Source: Acrocarpospora pleiomorpha
GTDB lineage: Bacteria; Actinomycetota; Actinomycetes; Streptosporangiales; Streptosporangiaceae
Direction of reading: 5' to 3'
Assembly: GCF_009687885.1 (NCBI RefSeq)
Contig: NZ_BLAF01000023.1
Coordinates: 80,833 to 144,832, forward strand
DNA: 64,000 nt
Shown here: one piece after another, positions 51,566 to 59,788 of the stretch
Layout: every line of letters starts with the position of its first letter
How positions within the stretch are numbered: position 1 is the first letter of the stretch
The notes under the pieces: generated by a model
The model's database searches: none
Seen by the model: the letters and a program-made list of their open reading frames with translations, nothing else
What the model was told of the DNA's origin: nothing
Translations under genes and position numbers: made by a program

Positions 51566-52539
51566 CGTGATCTCCCGAGGCCGCGGACGAGCGCGAAGTT
51601 GATCAGAGCGGAGATCAGGATCAGCAGGAACAGGATCCAGGCCGCCGCCGCGGCGTAGCCGTACTGGAAGTCACGGAAACCCTCCTTGACGATGAACATG
51701 GCCACCGTCTGGAACTGGCCCGTGGTGCCGCCGGTCATGAGCCCGGCGCCGAACATCACCGGCTCGGCGAACAGGGTGAAGCCGCCGATGGTGGAGACGA
51801 TCACGGTGAAGATGATCGTGGGCTTGAGCAGGGGGACGGTGATCCCCCAGAACTGGCGCCGGGGGCTGGCGCCGTCGATCGCGGCCGCCTCGTACAGGTC
51901 CTTGGGGATGGTCTGCATGGCGGCCAGGTAGATGATCGCGTTGTAGCCGGTCCAGCGCCAGTCCACCATCGTGGCGATCGCGATCCAGGACGTCCATTTC
52001 TCGTTCTGCCAGTGGATGGCGTCCACCCCGAACAGGCTGAGCAGCCAGTTGACCAGGCCGTAGTCGCGCCCGTACAGCTGGGTGAAGACGACCGCCACCG
52101 CGACCACCGAGGTGACCAGCGGCGCGAGCACGCTCAGCCGCAGCACCAGCCGACCGCGCAGCTTCTTGTTCAGCGCGTTGGCCAGCAGCAGCGCGAGCAG
52201 CAGCTGCGGCACCGTGGCGATCACGAAGATGCCCACGGTGTTGACGACGGAGTTCCAGAACTTGTCGTCGGCGAGGAGCTCGGTGTAGTTCTCCATGCCG
52301 ATGAAGGTCTTGTCGCCGGCGAGCTGCCAGTCGTGCAGGGAGACCCAGAGCGTGAAGATCAGCGGGAAGATGCCGAAGATCGCGAAGAGCACGAAGTACG
52401 GGGAGACGAAGAAATAGGGCGCTGCCCGCAGGTCCAGCCAGGACAACAGCCGCCGGGGTCCTGGCGGCCGGGCGTGCCGCCGTTGGTTCGACGGCAGCGT
52501 GCGGGTCCTATGGCCCGCGTCGACGTCGAGGCTCATCAC
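51562..52539 (-). CDS. cebF: Carbohydrate ABC transporter permease, CebF-like
   Basis: The 325-residue MalF-type permease has an N-terminal Arg/Pro-rich cytoplasmic segment, then six membrane helices beginning PYFFVSPYFVLFAIFGIFPLIFTLWVSLHDW, and a coupling loop LYEAAAIDGASPRRQFWGITVPLLKP. It is 118 bp downstream of cebE, a gap that holds a strong hairpin. Partner is CebG. Confidence 0.88.
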   Translation of the reverse strand: MMSLDVDAGHRTRTLPSNQRRHARPPGPRRLLSWLDLRAAPYFFVSPYFVLFAIFGIFPLIFTLWVSLHDWQLAGDKTFIGMENYTELLADDKFWNSVVNTVGIFVIATVPQLLLALLLANALNKKLRGRLVLRLSVLAPLVTSVVAVAVVFTQLYGRDYGLVNWLLSLFGVDAIHWQNEKWTSWIAIATMVDWRWTGYNAIIYLAAMQTIPKDLYEAAAIDGASPRRQFWGITVPLLKPTIIFTVIVSTIGGFTLFAEPVMFGAGLMTGGTTGQFQTVAMFIVKEGFRDFQYGYAAAAAWILFLLILISALINFALVRGLGRSR

Positions 52540-52557
52540 GGAAACCTTTCGTGGAAG

Positions 52558-52593
52558 GAGCGGCCAGAGGGCGGGGTCCCGCTCTGGCCGCTC
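52558..52593 (-). terminator. Hairpin between cebE and cebF (attenuator-like)
   Basis: GAGCGGCCAGAG and CTCTGGCCGCTC pair perfectly over a 12-base loop. It lies inside the operon just before the cebF ribosome site. Such intercistronic hairpins in sugar operons usually raise binding-protein output over permeases by stabilising or ending the transcript. Confidence 0.65.
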
Positions 52594-52657
52594 TTGAGTC
52601 GAGACGACCGGCCCGCCCGCGGGCTGCGGGGGGCCGGTGACGTTCGCGGCCGGGGGA

Positions 52658-54001
52658 TCAGCCCGCGGCCTTGACGCCCTCCTCCACGAACCGGGTCCAG
52701 GCGTCGGCCCACTTGACCGAACCCTGGTCTGCGCCCACGAGGACCTCCTCCACGGCGGCCTTCACCTGGGCGTGCTTCTCACCGAAGAACACCGGCGACA
52801 GCTGCGCGACCGAGGCGGCGAAGATCGGCCCGCTCGGCGCGTCGTTGAAGTAGGGGTTCTTGGCGTCCGCGACGGCCGGGTCCTGCTGGGCCGGGATGCT
52901 GCTCGGGAAGTTGCCGCCCTCCTTGAAGGCGGCGACGTGGCCTTCCTTACCGGTCAGGTAGTTGAGGACCTCGGCGGCCTCCTTCGGGTGCTTGCTCTGC
53001 GACGGGACCATCAGCCAGGAGCCGCCCCAGTTGCCGCTGGCGCCGGGAACCGCCGCGACGTCCCAGTTGCCCTTGTTGGCGTCGCCGGAGGTGCCGGAGA
53101 TGACGCCGAGCATCCAGCTCGGGCAGCCCATGGTGGCGAAGCCGCCCTTCTGCATGGCGGTGTTCCACTCCTCCGTCCAGGAGCGCAGCTTGGCCGTCAG
53201 ACCGGCCGTGCTGAGCGTCTGCACGTAGTCGAACGCCGCCTTGACGCCCGGGTTCTTGTCGACGATGAGCGTCTGGTTCTGGTCGAAGTAGACCTGGCCG
53301 CCGTTCTTGCCGGCCTCCTGCGCGAGGACGGAGTTGTAGACCGTGTTGGCGCCGTCCACGAAGCCGACCTTGGGCATCGCGGCCTTGAACTTCTTGCCGG
53401 TCTCCAGGTACGCGTTCCAGTCCGGCCACAGGGCCGAGACCTCGTCGCGGTTGGTGGGCAGGCCGGCCTGCTTGAACAGGTCGGTCCGGTAGCACATGGC
53501 CATGCCGCCGATGTCGGTGCCGAGCGCGTAGAGCTTGCCGTCCTTGTTGACGCCGGTGTTCCACTTGTACTCGGGGAAGTCGGCCTTGCGGCTGTCCAGG
53601 CCGTACTGGCCAAGATCGGCGAAGTACTGCGGGCGGGCCGACATGAGGCCCATCGCGCCCTCGTCCATGGCGATGACGTCGCCCGCGCCGCTGCCGGCCT
53701 CCAGCCACTGCAGCACCTGCGGCAGGTAGGTGTCCTCGAAGCGGTCGGTCAGGTTGACGTACTTGACCTGGATGTTGGGGTGGCTGGCGTTCCAGGCCGC
53801 CACCGCGTCGTCGTACGCGAAGTTCTCACCGCCGCCGAAGGTCTGGAGGGTGATCTCGACCTTCTCCGCCGGGGCCGACGCGGTGCCGCTGGCTCCGGCG
53901 GCGGGCGCCGGGTCGTCCGAACCGCAGGCGGCGGCCGACAAGGCAAGGGCGCCAACCGCGACGGCCGCGAGCAGCCTGCCGCGGCGCGTGTTGTTCATCA
54001 T
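52658..54001 (-). CDS. cebE: Cellobiose-type ABC transporter binding lipoprotein, CebE-like
   Basis: The 447-residue SBP_bac_1-type lipoprotein has a signal ending in the lipobox SAAAC (Cys near residue 26), then GSDD and an Ala/Pro-rich linker, and a sugar-binding fold with WNASHPNIQVKYV and FMxxGxxAM-like segment MQKGGFATMGCPSWML. It should capture cellobiose or cello-oligosaccharides outside the membrane. It is the first gene of the operon, behind a -10 element and an exact CebR box. Confidence 0.88.
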   Translation of the reverse strand: MMNNTRRGRLLAAVAVGALALSAAACGSDDPAPAAGASGTASAPAEKVEITLQTFGGGENFAYDDAVAAWNASHPNIQVKYVNLTDRFEDTYLPQVLQWLEAGSGAGDVIAMDEGAMGLMSARPQYFADLGQYGLDSRKADFPEYKWNTGVNKDGKLYALGTDIGGMAMCYRTDLFKQAGLPTNRDEVSALWPDWNAYLETGKKFKAAMPKVGFVDGANTVYNSVLAQEAGKNGGQVYFDQNQTLIVDKNPGVKAAFDYVQTLSTAGLTAKLRSWTEEWNTAMQKGGFATMGCPSWMLGVISGTSGDANKGNWDVAAVPGASGNWGGSWLMVPSQSKHPKEAAEVLNYLTGKEGHVAAFKEGGNFPSSIPAQQDPAVADAKNPYFNDAPSGPIFAASVAQLSPVFFGEKHAQVKAAVEEVLVGADQGSVKWADAWTRFVEEGVKAAG

Positions 54002-54091
54002 TCCGGACCCCTCTCAGGTGGTTCCCGAATCTCGTTTGGGGGCAGCTCCCGGACCAGTCCCCGACAACGTGGCCCTGCGTTGAGTCTGCGT

Positions 54092-54121
54092 TGGGAGCGC
54101 TCCCACGAAGAGTCCACTATA
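54092..54121 (-). promoter_or_regulatory. cebE promoter with exact CebR box
   Basis: TGGGAGCGCTCCCA at 54092-54105 lies about 15 bp downstream (minus strand) of a -10-like TATAGT at 54121-54116, placing the repressor over about +4 to +17. The -35 is not clear. Confidence 0.78.
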
Positions 54122-54221
54122 CGCAACGCGGGCGTCAATATGCCGAAACCTAACTGTTACTCCTGGACAGGTTGCACAGTCAGATTCCGGCATTTCATGA
54201 CATAAGCCGCATGTAGGCATT

Positions 54222-54235
54222 TGGGAGCGCTCCCG
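54222..54235. promoter_or_regulatory. Second CebR-type box upstream of cebE
   Basis: TGGGAGCGCTCCCG differs from the 14-bp consensus at the last base only. It lies exactly 130 bp from the first box (start to start), a distance that could allow cooperative binding or looping. Confidence 0.65.
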
Positions 54236-54273
54236 TGCGCGTTCCAGGCTGCCACTCTCCGTGACACGCGCAG

Positions 54274-54300
54274 CTCCGCCCCCCGGGCTGGGGGGCGGAG
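54274..54300 (-). terminator. Terminator after the sulfatase gene
   Basis: CTCCGCCCCCC and GGGGGGCGGAG pair perfectly around GGGCT, 24 bp past the sulfatase stop, and also shield the cebE promoter. Confidence 0.75.
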
Positions 54301-54324
54301 TTACGAGGCGGGCTGCGAGGCGGG

Positions 54325-55764
54325 CTAGGAGGCCTCCGGCAGGGCGGCGTCGGCCACGCGGCAGCCGGCGCCCTGGCACCACTGCAGGGCGGCCAGGCGG
54401 CTGGACAGGTGGGCGATCAGAGCGGGATCCGCGCCGGCGACGAGGTTGTGGAGCTGGTTCGGGTCGGCGGCGAGATCGTAGAGCTGGCTCTCGCCGGTCT
54501 CGTACTCGACATAGCTGTGCCGCGCCGTGCGCAGCATCCGGTACGTCGGCGGAGATCCCGTGGCGTAATCCGGCCGCACGAACTCCACCAGCACGGCGTC
54601 ACGCCAGCTGACCGGCCGGTTGTGCAGGACGGGCACCAGCGAGCGGCCCTCGCAGAAGCCGGGCAGGCGGGCTCCGGCGAGCTCGGCGAAGGTGGGGCCG
54701 AAGTCCACGCTGGAGCCGAGCACGTCGGTGCTGCGACCGGCCGCGACGCCGGGACCGCGCACGATCATCGGCACCCGGATGTCCTCCTCGAAGGGCGTCG
54801 TCTTGCCCGGCCTGAGCCGGTGCTGGCCGAGATGGAAGCCGTTGTCGGAGGTGAGGAACAGGTAGGTGTCAGCCAGCTTGCCGGTCCGGGTGAGCTCCGT
54901 CACCAGGTCGCCGACCAGGTCGTCCACGCCGAGCATGGCGCGCAGGCGGTCGCGGTACTGGCTGTCGATGGAGTCGATCGCGCTCTCCGACAGCGGTTTG
55001 CGCTTGCGCAGCCAGGCGGGTTCGGCGGAGACGTCATGCTGGTCGAAGGCGGGCGTGCGCGGGGCCCGCGCGCCCGGGAACGCCTTCTCGTGGCGGGGGG
55101 CGTAGTTGGCGGGGCGGTGCGGGGCGACGGGGGACAGGTAGAGGAAGAACGGGTCGTCCTGGGCGGCGAAGTCGACCGCCTTGCGGGCCAGCACGTCGGT
55201 CAGGTAGTCCTCGGGCGCGTAGCCGTGACCGGCGAGCCTGCCGTTGTCGTTGAGCAGGTAGCCGTACTCCTGGTAGAGGTGGGTGACCGGAACCACCCAT
55301 TCGTCCCAGCCGGGAGGGATGTAGGTGGGATAGACCCCGTCTGGGTACTGATTGAGGTACTTGCCCATCAACGCGGTGCGGTATCCGGCGTCCTGCATCC
55401 AGGTCCCGAGCGTCGAGCCCTCCATGGCATGAAATTTCGGGAAACCGCCGGTCGGGTTGCGGTTGGAGGTCACACCATGGCTGTGCACGTACTGCGATCG
55501 CAGGATCGACGAGCGGGACGGGCAGCACCACGGGTTGGCGACGAAGAATCGTGAGAAAGTCGTGCCCTGCCGCATGAGCAAAGATGAAATGTTCGGAAAC
55601 TTCCATAGGTCGTTGGTATCGAGATCATCGGTCAAGATGAAAATGATGTTCGGCTTGCCCGCCGTCTCCGGCAGAAGCGACCTCTCCGCGAGCGCGGGGA
55701 ACGCCGAACCCAGCAACGCCACCACAGCCACCCAGACCCACCATTTACCCATGGAGCAGATCAT
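54325..55764 (-). CDS. Secreted sulfatase family hydrolase
   Basis: The 479-residue alkaline-phosphatase-superfamily protein has a signal peptide (WWVWVAVVALLGSAFPALA), the metal-binding PNIIFILTDDLDTND and the formylglycine site NPWCCPSRSSIL (first Cys of C-x-P-S-R), so it needs a formylglycine-generating enzyme. Later motifs are MGKYLNQ, SPVAPHRP and FLTSDNGFHLGQHRLRPGK. It probably removes sulfate from a glycan or small ester outside the cell. An ATG at 55752 is an alternative start. It diverges from the glycosyltransferase pair. Confidence 0.9.
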   Translation of the reverse strand: MICSMGKWWVWVAVVALLGSAFPALAERSLLPETAGKPNIIFILTDDLDTNDLWKFPNISSLLMRQGTTFSRFFVANPWCCPSRSSILRSQYVHSHGVTSNRNPTGGFPKFHAMEGSTLGTWMQDAGYRTALMGKYLNQYPDGVYPTYIPPGWDEWVVPVTHLYQEYGYLLNDNGRLAGHGYAPEDYLTDVLARKAVDFAAQDDPFFLYLSPVAPHRPANYAPRHEKAFPGARAPRTPAFDQHDVSAEPAWLRKRKPLSESAIDSIDSQYRDRLRAMLGVDDLVGDLVTELTRTGKLADTYLFLTSDNGFHLGQHRLRPGKTTPFEEDIRVPMIVRGPGVAAGRSTDVLGSSVDFGPTFAELAGARLPGFCEGRSLVPVLHNRPVSWRDAVLVEFVRPDYATGSPPTYRMLRTARHSYVEYETGESQLYDLAADPNQLHNLVAGADPALIAHLSSRLAALQWCQGAGCRVADAALPEAS

Positions 55765-55893
55765 TGCCGGGCTACCACCTGCGGAAACGTCCCGGCGCTC
55801 ACAGGGGGTGAAGATCGTGGCAGTTGTCCCGTGGGCGGCTGTTAACCGGTTGTTCCCTGTTCCGTCGCATCTGACGGCTACGGTGAGCCCGTC

Positions 55894-56865
55894 GTGAAAG
55901 GGTCCTCGGAGAGTTCGGACGGCCAGGCCGTCGCGTGGGTGGAATCCCCCTTACAGCTGCTGTGCGTGATCGAGGCACAGCATGCCGGTCTGCTCGGCCC
56001 GGCCACCACGGTCGTGCCGCGGTCAGGGCTGCCCGCGTTGCGCCGCACCCGCGCCGAGATGACCCGTCTCGACCTCCCGCCGGGACTGGAGCTGGCCGAC
56101 CCCGCCGCGCGCATGCCCAAACCCGGCAAGACCTGGGTGTTCGGTGACGCCTTCTCCGGCCGCGTGCAGCTCAACCTGCTCACCTCGGCCCCTCGCCGGG
56201 TCGTCCTGGTCGACGACGGGCTGGCCACGATCCGGCTGCTCGAACTGCTGGTCGCCCGCCGCCCGCTGCTGCGCGCCCGGGTCAAATCCGGCCTGGCCCG
56301 CTCGATCCTCGGCGCCGCCGCCGGGCTGCGCCTGCGCGGCGGCAGGCTCTCGGTCTTCACCGCGCTCCCGGTTCCGGACGAGCTGGCCGAGGCCGTCCAG
56401 GCCCGCGGCGCCGAACTGGTGCGGCATGACTTCACCTGGCTGCGCTCCCAGCCCGGCGACGTTCCCCCCGACGAGCGGACCGTCGTGCTCGGCACCTCGC
56501 TGGTGCGCAACGGCCTGATCCACCGGGACGCGTACGTGAAGTGGCTGGCCGCCATCGACGAACCGGTCGCGTACTACCCGCACCGCCGCGAGGACCCCCG
56601 CGACCTGGAACGGGTCCGGCGCATCTCCGGCGTCACCGTGTACGAGACCGGCGTGCCCGCCGAGATGACGCTGCGCGGCCTGCGCCCCGGCCAGCGGGTG
56701 CTCAGCCTGCCGTCCACGGCCGTCACCTCGCTGCGCATCCTGCTGCGGGCCCGCGGCGTCTCGATCGAGACCGTCGAGGTCCCCGACGATTGGTGGACGG
56801 CCTCCGCCGGTCCGTCCCTCCGTTCCCATCTCCAACTCTTCGCCCATGAAAGGGTTGCTCCTTGA
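55894..56865 (+). CDS. Polysialyltransferase/GT52-like putative glycosyltransferase
   Basis: The 323-residue protein has the N-terminal AWVESPLQLLCVIEA motif and later VVLVDDGLATIRLLELL and YYPHRREDP segments that recall bacterial polysialyltransferase/LPS sialyltransferase-type (GT-B) enzymes. No membrane segment is seen. It overlaps the next gene by 4 bp. The acceptor is probably a surface glycopolymer; the donor cannot be predicted. Confidence 0.7.
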   Translation: MKGSSESSDGQAVAWVESPLQLLCVIEAQHAGLLGPATTVVPRSGLPALRRTRAEMTRLDLPPGLELADPAARMPKPGKTWVFGDAFSGRVQLNLLTSAPRRVVLVDDGLATIRLLELLVARRPLLRARVKSGLARSILGAAAGLRLRGGRLSVFTALPVPDELAEAVQARGAELVRHDFTWLRSQPGDVPPDERTVVLGTSLVRNGLIHRDAYVKWLAAIDEPVAYYPHRREDPRDLERVRRISGVTVYETGVPAEMTLRGLRPGQRVLSLPSTAVTSLRILLRARGVSIETVEVPDDWWTASAGPSLRSHLQLFAHERVAP

Positions 56866-58133
56866 CCCGCGCCACCCCTGACCGCCTGCTCGTCCCGGTT
56901 CCCCTGCGCGTGCTCGCCGTCGCCGACTCCGACTCGTACCTGAAATGGGCGGCGGGCCTGCTCGACGCCGCGCCCCAGGGCTGGACCACGGAGCTCGCGG
57001 TCGTCCGCACCCCGATCACCCCGTCGCCCGGGCAGATCGCGGCGGCTGTGAGCGGCACCCGATTCGACGCGGCCCGGTCGCCGGTCCAGTCGCCGGACGA
57101 GGAGGGGCCGACGCAGGTGCTCGGCGCCCGCGGCCTGCGCAAGGCGGCCGAGCGGTTCCGTCCCGACGTGGTGCTGCTGGCCTGCACGGGACCGGTGGTG
57201 GACGCGCTGGCCGCCGAGGTGCTGGCCGGGCTGAAGCCGCGGCCGGTGTTCGCGACCGGGCTGCCCGGGATCTCGGTGCCCGCGACCGAGAAGGCCTGGC
57301 TGTTCCGCAGCGGCTGCGACCTGTTCATCCTGCACAGCGGCCGTGAGGTGGGGGAGTTCACCCAGTTGGCGGGGGAGCTCGGCGGGGGCGGGGAGATCGC
57401 GCTGGCGCGCCTGCCGTACCTGGATCTGGGGAGCCGGGGAAGCGGCGATCGGGTGATCTTCGCGACCCAGGCCAAGGTCCCGGCCAAGCGAGAGGATCGC
57501 GAGAACATCCTGCTCGCGCTGCAGTCGCTCGCCGACGCCCGGCCCGAGCTGGACATCGTGGTCAAGCTCCGGGCCCGCGACGACGAGCGCCAGACCCACA
57601 ACGAGCGCCACCACTACGAGCGCCTCTGGACCACGATGGCCGCCGACGGCCGGGTCCGGGCCGGGGCGGTCCGCTTCGAGGCCGGTCCCATGCACGAGCA
57701 CCTGGCCCGCGCGGGCGGGTTCGTGACGGTCAGCTCGACCGCCGCCCTGGAGGCCATCGCCCAGGACGTCCCGCTGCTGATCCTGTCCGACTTCGGCGTC
57801 AGCGCCGAAATGATCAACCTCGTCTTCGAGGGCAGCGGCACCCTCGGCACCCTCGACGACCTGGCCAAAGCCGACTTCCGCACCCCCGCCCCCGACTGGT
57901 GCCAGGCCAACTACTTCCACGACGCCGCCACCAGCGACTGGATCTCCCGCCTGTCCGCCCTCGTCATCGCCGCCCGCGAGGGCTCCCTCACCCCGGCACG
58001 CTCCCTCCTCGACGGCCCCGCCCACGCCTCCGCCCGCCGCCGCGCCCGCCTCCGCATCGAAATCCCGCCCCGCGTCCTCAGGTACGGCTACCGCACCAAA
58101 CGCCGAATCCGCCGCTACCTGAAGCCCTTCTGA
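56862..58133 (+). CDS. DUF6716-like putative glycosyltransferase
   Basis: The 423-residue protein has a GT-B-like layout with LRVLAVADSDSYLKWAAGLLDA at the N-terminus and AGGFVTVSSTAALEAIAQDVPLLILSDFGV in the donor-binding half, and a very basic C-terminal tail (RYGYRTKRRIRRYLKPF) suited to membrane association. It is coupled (ATGA) to the polysialyltransferase-like gene. The DUF assignment is from memory of similar actinobacterial proteins. Its last 400 bp are strikingly C-rich. Confidence 0.65.
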   Translation: MTRATPDRLLVPVPLRVLAVADSDSYLKWAAGLLDAAPQGWTTELAVVRTPITPSPGQIAAAVSGTRFDAARSPVQSPDEEGPTQVLGARGLRKAAERFRPDVVLLACTGPVVDALAAEVLAGLKPRPVFATGLPGISVPATEKAWLFRSGCDLFILHSGREVGEFTQLAGELGGGGEIALARLPYLDLGSRGSGDRVIFATQAKVPAKREDRENILLALQSLADARPELDIVVKLRARDDERQTHNERHHYERLWTTMAADGRVRAGAVRFEAGPMHEHLARAGGFVTVSSTAALEAIAQDVPLLILSDFGVSAEMINLVFEGSGTLGTLDDLAKADFRTPAPDWCQANYFHDAATSDWISRLSALVIAAREGSLTPARSLLDGPAHASARRRARLRIEIPPRVLRYGYRTKRRIRRYLKPF

Positions 58134-58163
58134 AGTTCGTCGAGGGTGGCCGGGTGTCCGCCG

Positions 58164-58796
58164 TTACTGCCGCGCGCCTAGCAGCAGGCCGTGGGAAAGG
58201 TGGTCGGTGGCCCATTTTTCCCACTGTGCCGTGGTCCATGCGCATTCGCGGGTCATGACGAGGAACAGGTCCGGCGACAGCAGGCCGACGGTGACGCCGG
58301 TGGCCCGGCGCCTGGTCAGGCCGGGCCGCAGGGCGTGCCGGCGGGCCAGGATGGCGACGAACTCGCCGTGCGCGGTGTGCCGTTGCTCGCTGTTGGCGGC
58401 CCATTGGGCGGCCATGTCGGGATCGCCGGCGGCGGCGTCGCGGACCACCGCGAGGACGGGGGCGACCCGGTCGAGGATGACGCCGCTGAGGTGGACCCAC
58501 CTCCGCACGACCGCCGCCGGATCCGGCGCCTCCTGCAGCGCGGCGAACCACGGCCGTCGCAGCAGCGGCACGGGCGCGTCGTCGCCCACGGAGGCGACGT
58601 CGACCACGTGCTTGAGCAGCTGGCTCTTGTTTCCGTAGTGGAAATACACCGTCTGCACCGACACCTCGGCCGCGTCGGCGACCTGCTGGAAGGTCGTCCC
58701 GGCATAACCCCGCACGACGAACAGCTCGTGCGCGGCGCTCACGATCCGGCTTCTGGTCTGCGCGGAGCGCCCTTTGGAGCTCTTGACGTCTGGCAC
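58164..58796 (-). CDS. TetR family transcriptional regulator
   Basis: The 210-residue repressor has an N-terminal TetR helix-turn-helix (SRIVSAAHELFVVRGYAGTTFQQVADAAEVSVQTVYFHYGNKSQLLKHVVD) and a variable ligand domain. It diverges from the VOC/cupin pair across 58 bp that contain three 13-bp iterons, its probable operator. The ligand is unknown. Confidence 0.9.
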   Translation of the reverse strand: MPDVKSSKGRSAQTRSRIVSAAHELFVVRGYAGTTFQQVADAAEVSVQTVYFHYGNKSQLLKHVVDVASVGDDAPVPLLRRPWFAALQEAPDPAAVVRRWVHLSGVILDRVAPVLAVVRDAAAGDPDMAAQWAANSEQRHTAHGEFVAILARRHALRPGLTRRRATGVTVGLLSPDLFLVMTRECAWTTAQWEKWATDHLSHGLLLGARQ

Positions 58797-58799
58797 CGA

Positions 58800-58838
58800 T
58801 TTAGAGTACCACTTTAGAGTATTGCTTTAGAGTGATAC
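58800..58838. repeat. Three 13-bp iterons, probable TetR operator
   Basis: TTTAGAGT begins at 58800, 58813 and 58826, exactly 13 bp apart. AGTACCACT (58804-58812) and AGTGATACT (58831-58839) form an imperfect inverted repeat around them. The cluster starts 4 bp before the tetR start and ends 16 bp before the VOC start. Confidence 0.7.
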
Positions 58839-58854
58839 TACAAACGAGGTGATC

Positions 58855-59247
58855 ATGACCGTCTTAGGTGGCTTCCACCACGTCAAGTTGCCCGTCTCGA
58901 GCGTGCACAAGAGCCTGGAGTGGTACCGGCGCGTGTTCGGTCTCGAGGTGGCGATCGAGTTCGTCGAGGACGGCGTCCTGCGCGGCGTCGCGCTGCGCGA
59001 TGCCGGCCACACCCTCATGCTCGCGCTGCGCGAGGACCCGCCGCGGGCGGCCGGGCTGGCCGGGTTGGATCCGCTCGCGCTCGGCGTGCCGACCGTGCGG
59101 GAGTTACGCGGCTGGTCGGACCGTCTGGACGTGCTCGGCGTGGAGCACACCGAACTCACCGAAGGCAGCGTGGGCTGGCTGATCGGCGGCATCCTCGACC
59201 CCGACGGCATCGAGATCCGGCTCTACACCCACGAGGAGCGATCATGA
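58855..59247 (+). CDS. VOC (glyoxalase/bleomycin-resistance) family protein
   Basis: The 130-residue protein has two beta-alpha-beta-beta-beta units: GGFHHVKLPVSSVHKSLEWYRRVFGLEV with metal-ligand His, and GWLIGGILDPDGIEIRLYT with a C-terminal Glu. The ATG at 58855 has GAGG 5 bp before it; a GTG at 58849 is less well placed. It is coupled to the cupin gene (ATGA) and controlled by the adjacent TetR. The substrate is unknown. Confidence 0.85.
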   Translation: MTVLGGFHHVKLPVSSVHKSLEWYRRVFGLEVAIEFVEDGVLRGVALRDAGHTLMLALREDPPRAAGLAGLDPLALGVPTVRELRGWSDRLDVLGVEHTELTEGSVGWLIGGILDPDGIEIRLYTHEERS

Positions 59248-59687
59248 GCGCGCTCTACCTGCCCGCCGGCGCCGGCACCACCCTCGACTTCCTCGGCACC
59301 ACCATGACCATCAAGGCGGGCCACGCGCAGACCGGCGACGCCCTGACCCTCATCGAGCAGGAGTGCCCTCCTGGCTTCGCCACCCCCCACCACGTGCACC
59401 AGCACGACGACGAGGCGTTCTACGTGCTGGCCGGAACGATCCACGTCCACTGCGGCGACCAGGCCTGGCAGGCCGAAGCCGGCGCCTTCGTCCTGCTGCC
59501 CCGCCACCTGCCCCACGCCTTCGCCAACCGGGGCGACCACCCCCTGCGCCTACTCCAGCTGACCTGGCCGGCCGGTTTCGAACACTTCGCCACCGACATC
59601 GCCGGCTCCGGCCCACCCGACGCCACCCTGCTGACCGAGGTGGCCACCCGGCATGGCTACCAGATCATCGGCCCACCACCGGCGTGA
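59244..59687 (+). CDS. Cupin-domain protein
   Basis: The 147-residue single-cupin protein has motif 1 HHVHQHDDEAFYVLAG (His and Glu metal ligands) and motif 2 LLPRHLPHAFANRG (fourth His). These often act as small dioxygenases or isomerases, or as sensors. It overlaps the VOC gene by 4 bp and is likely in the same TetR-controlled unit. The 100-bp gap after it shows nothing clear. Confidence 0.87.
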   Translation: MSALYLPAGAGTTLDFLGTTMTIKAGHAQTGDALTLIEQECPPGFATPHHVHQHDDEAFYVLAGTIHVHCGDQAWQAEAGAFVLLPRHLPHAFANRGDHPLRLLQLTWPAGFEHFATDIAGSGPPDATLLTEVATRHGYQIIGPPPA

Positions 59688-59788
59688 CAGAGGTCGCCGA
59701 TTCGCCAATCGGAACTCGAATTACGGGCCGGCCAAAAGAGGTCGCTACTTAAGTCGTATTCAGAGGGTTATGGTGGCCCTGCCTCGTT

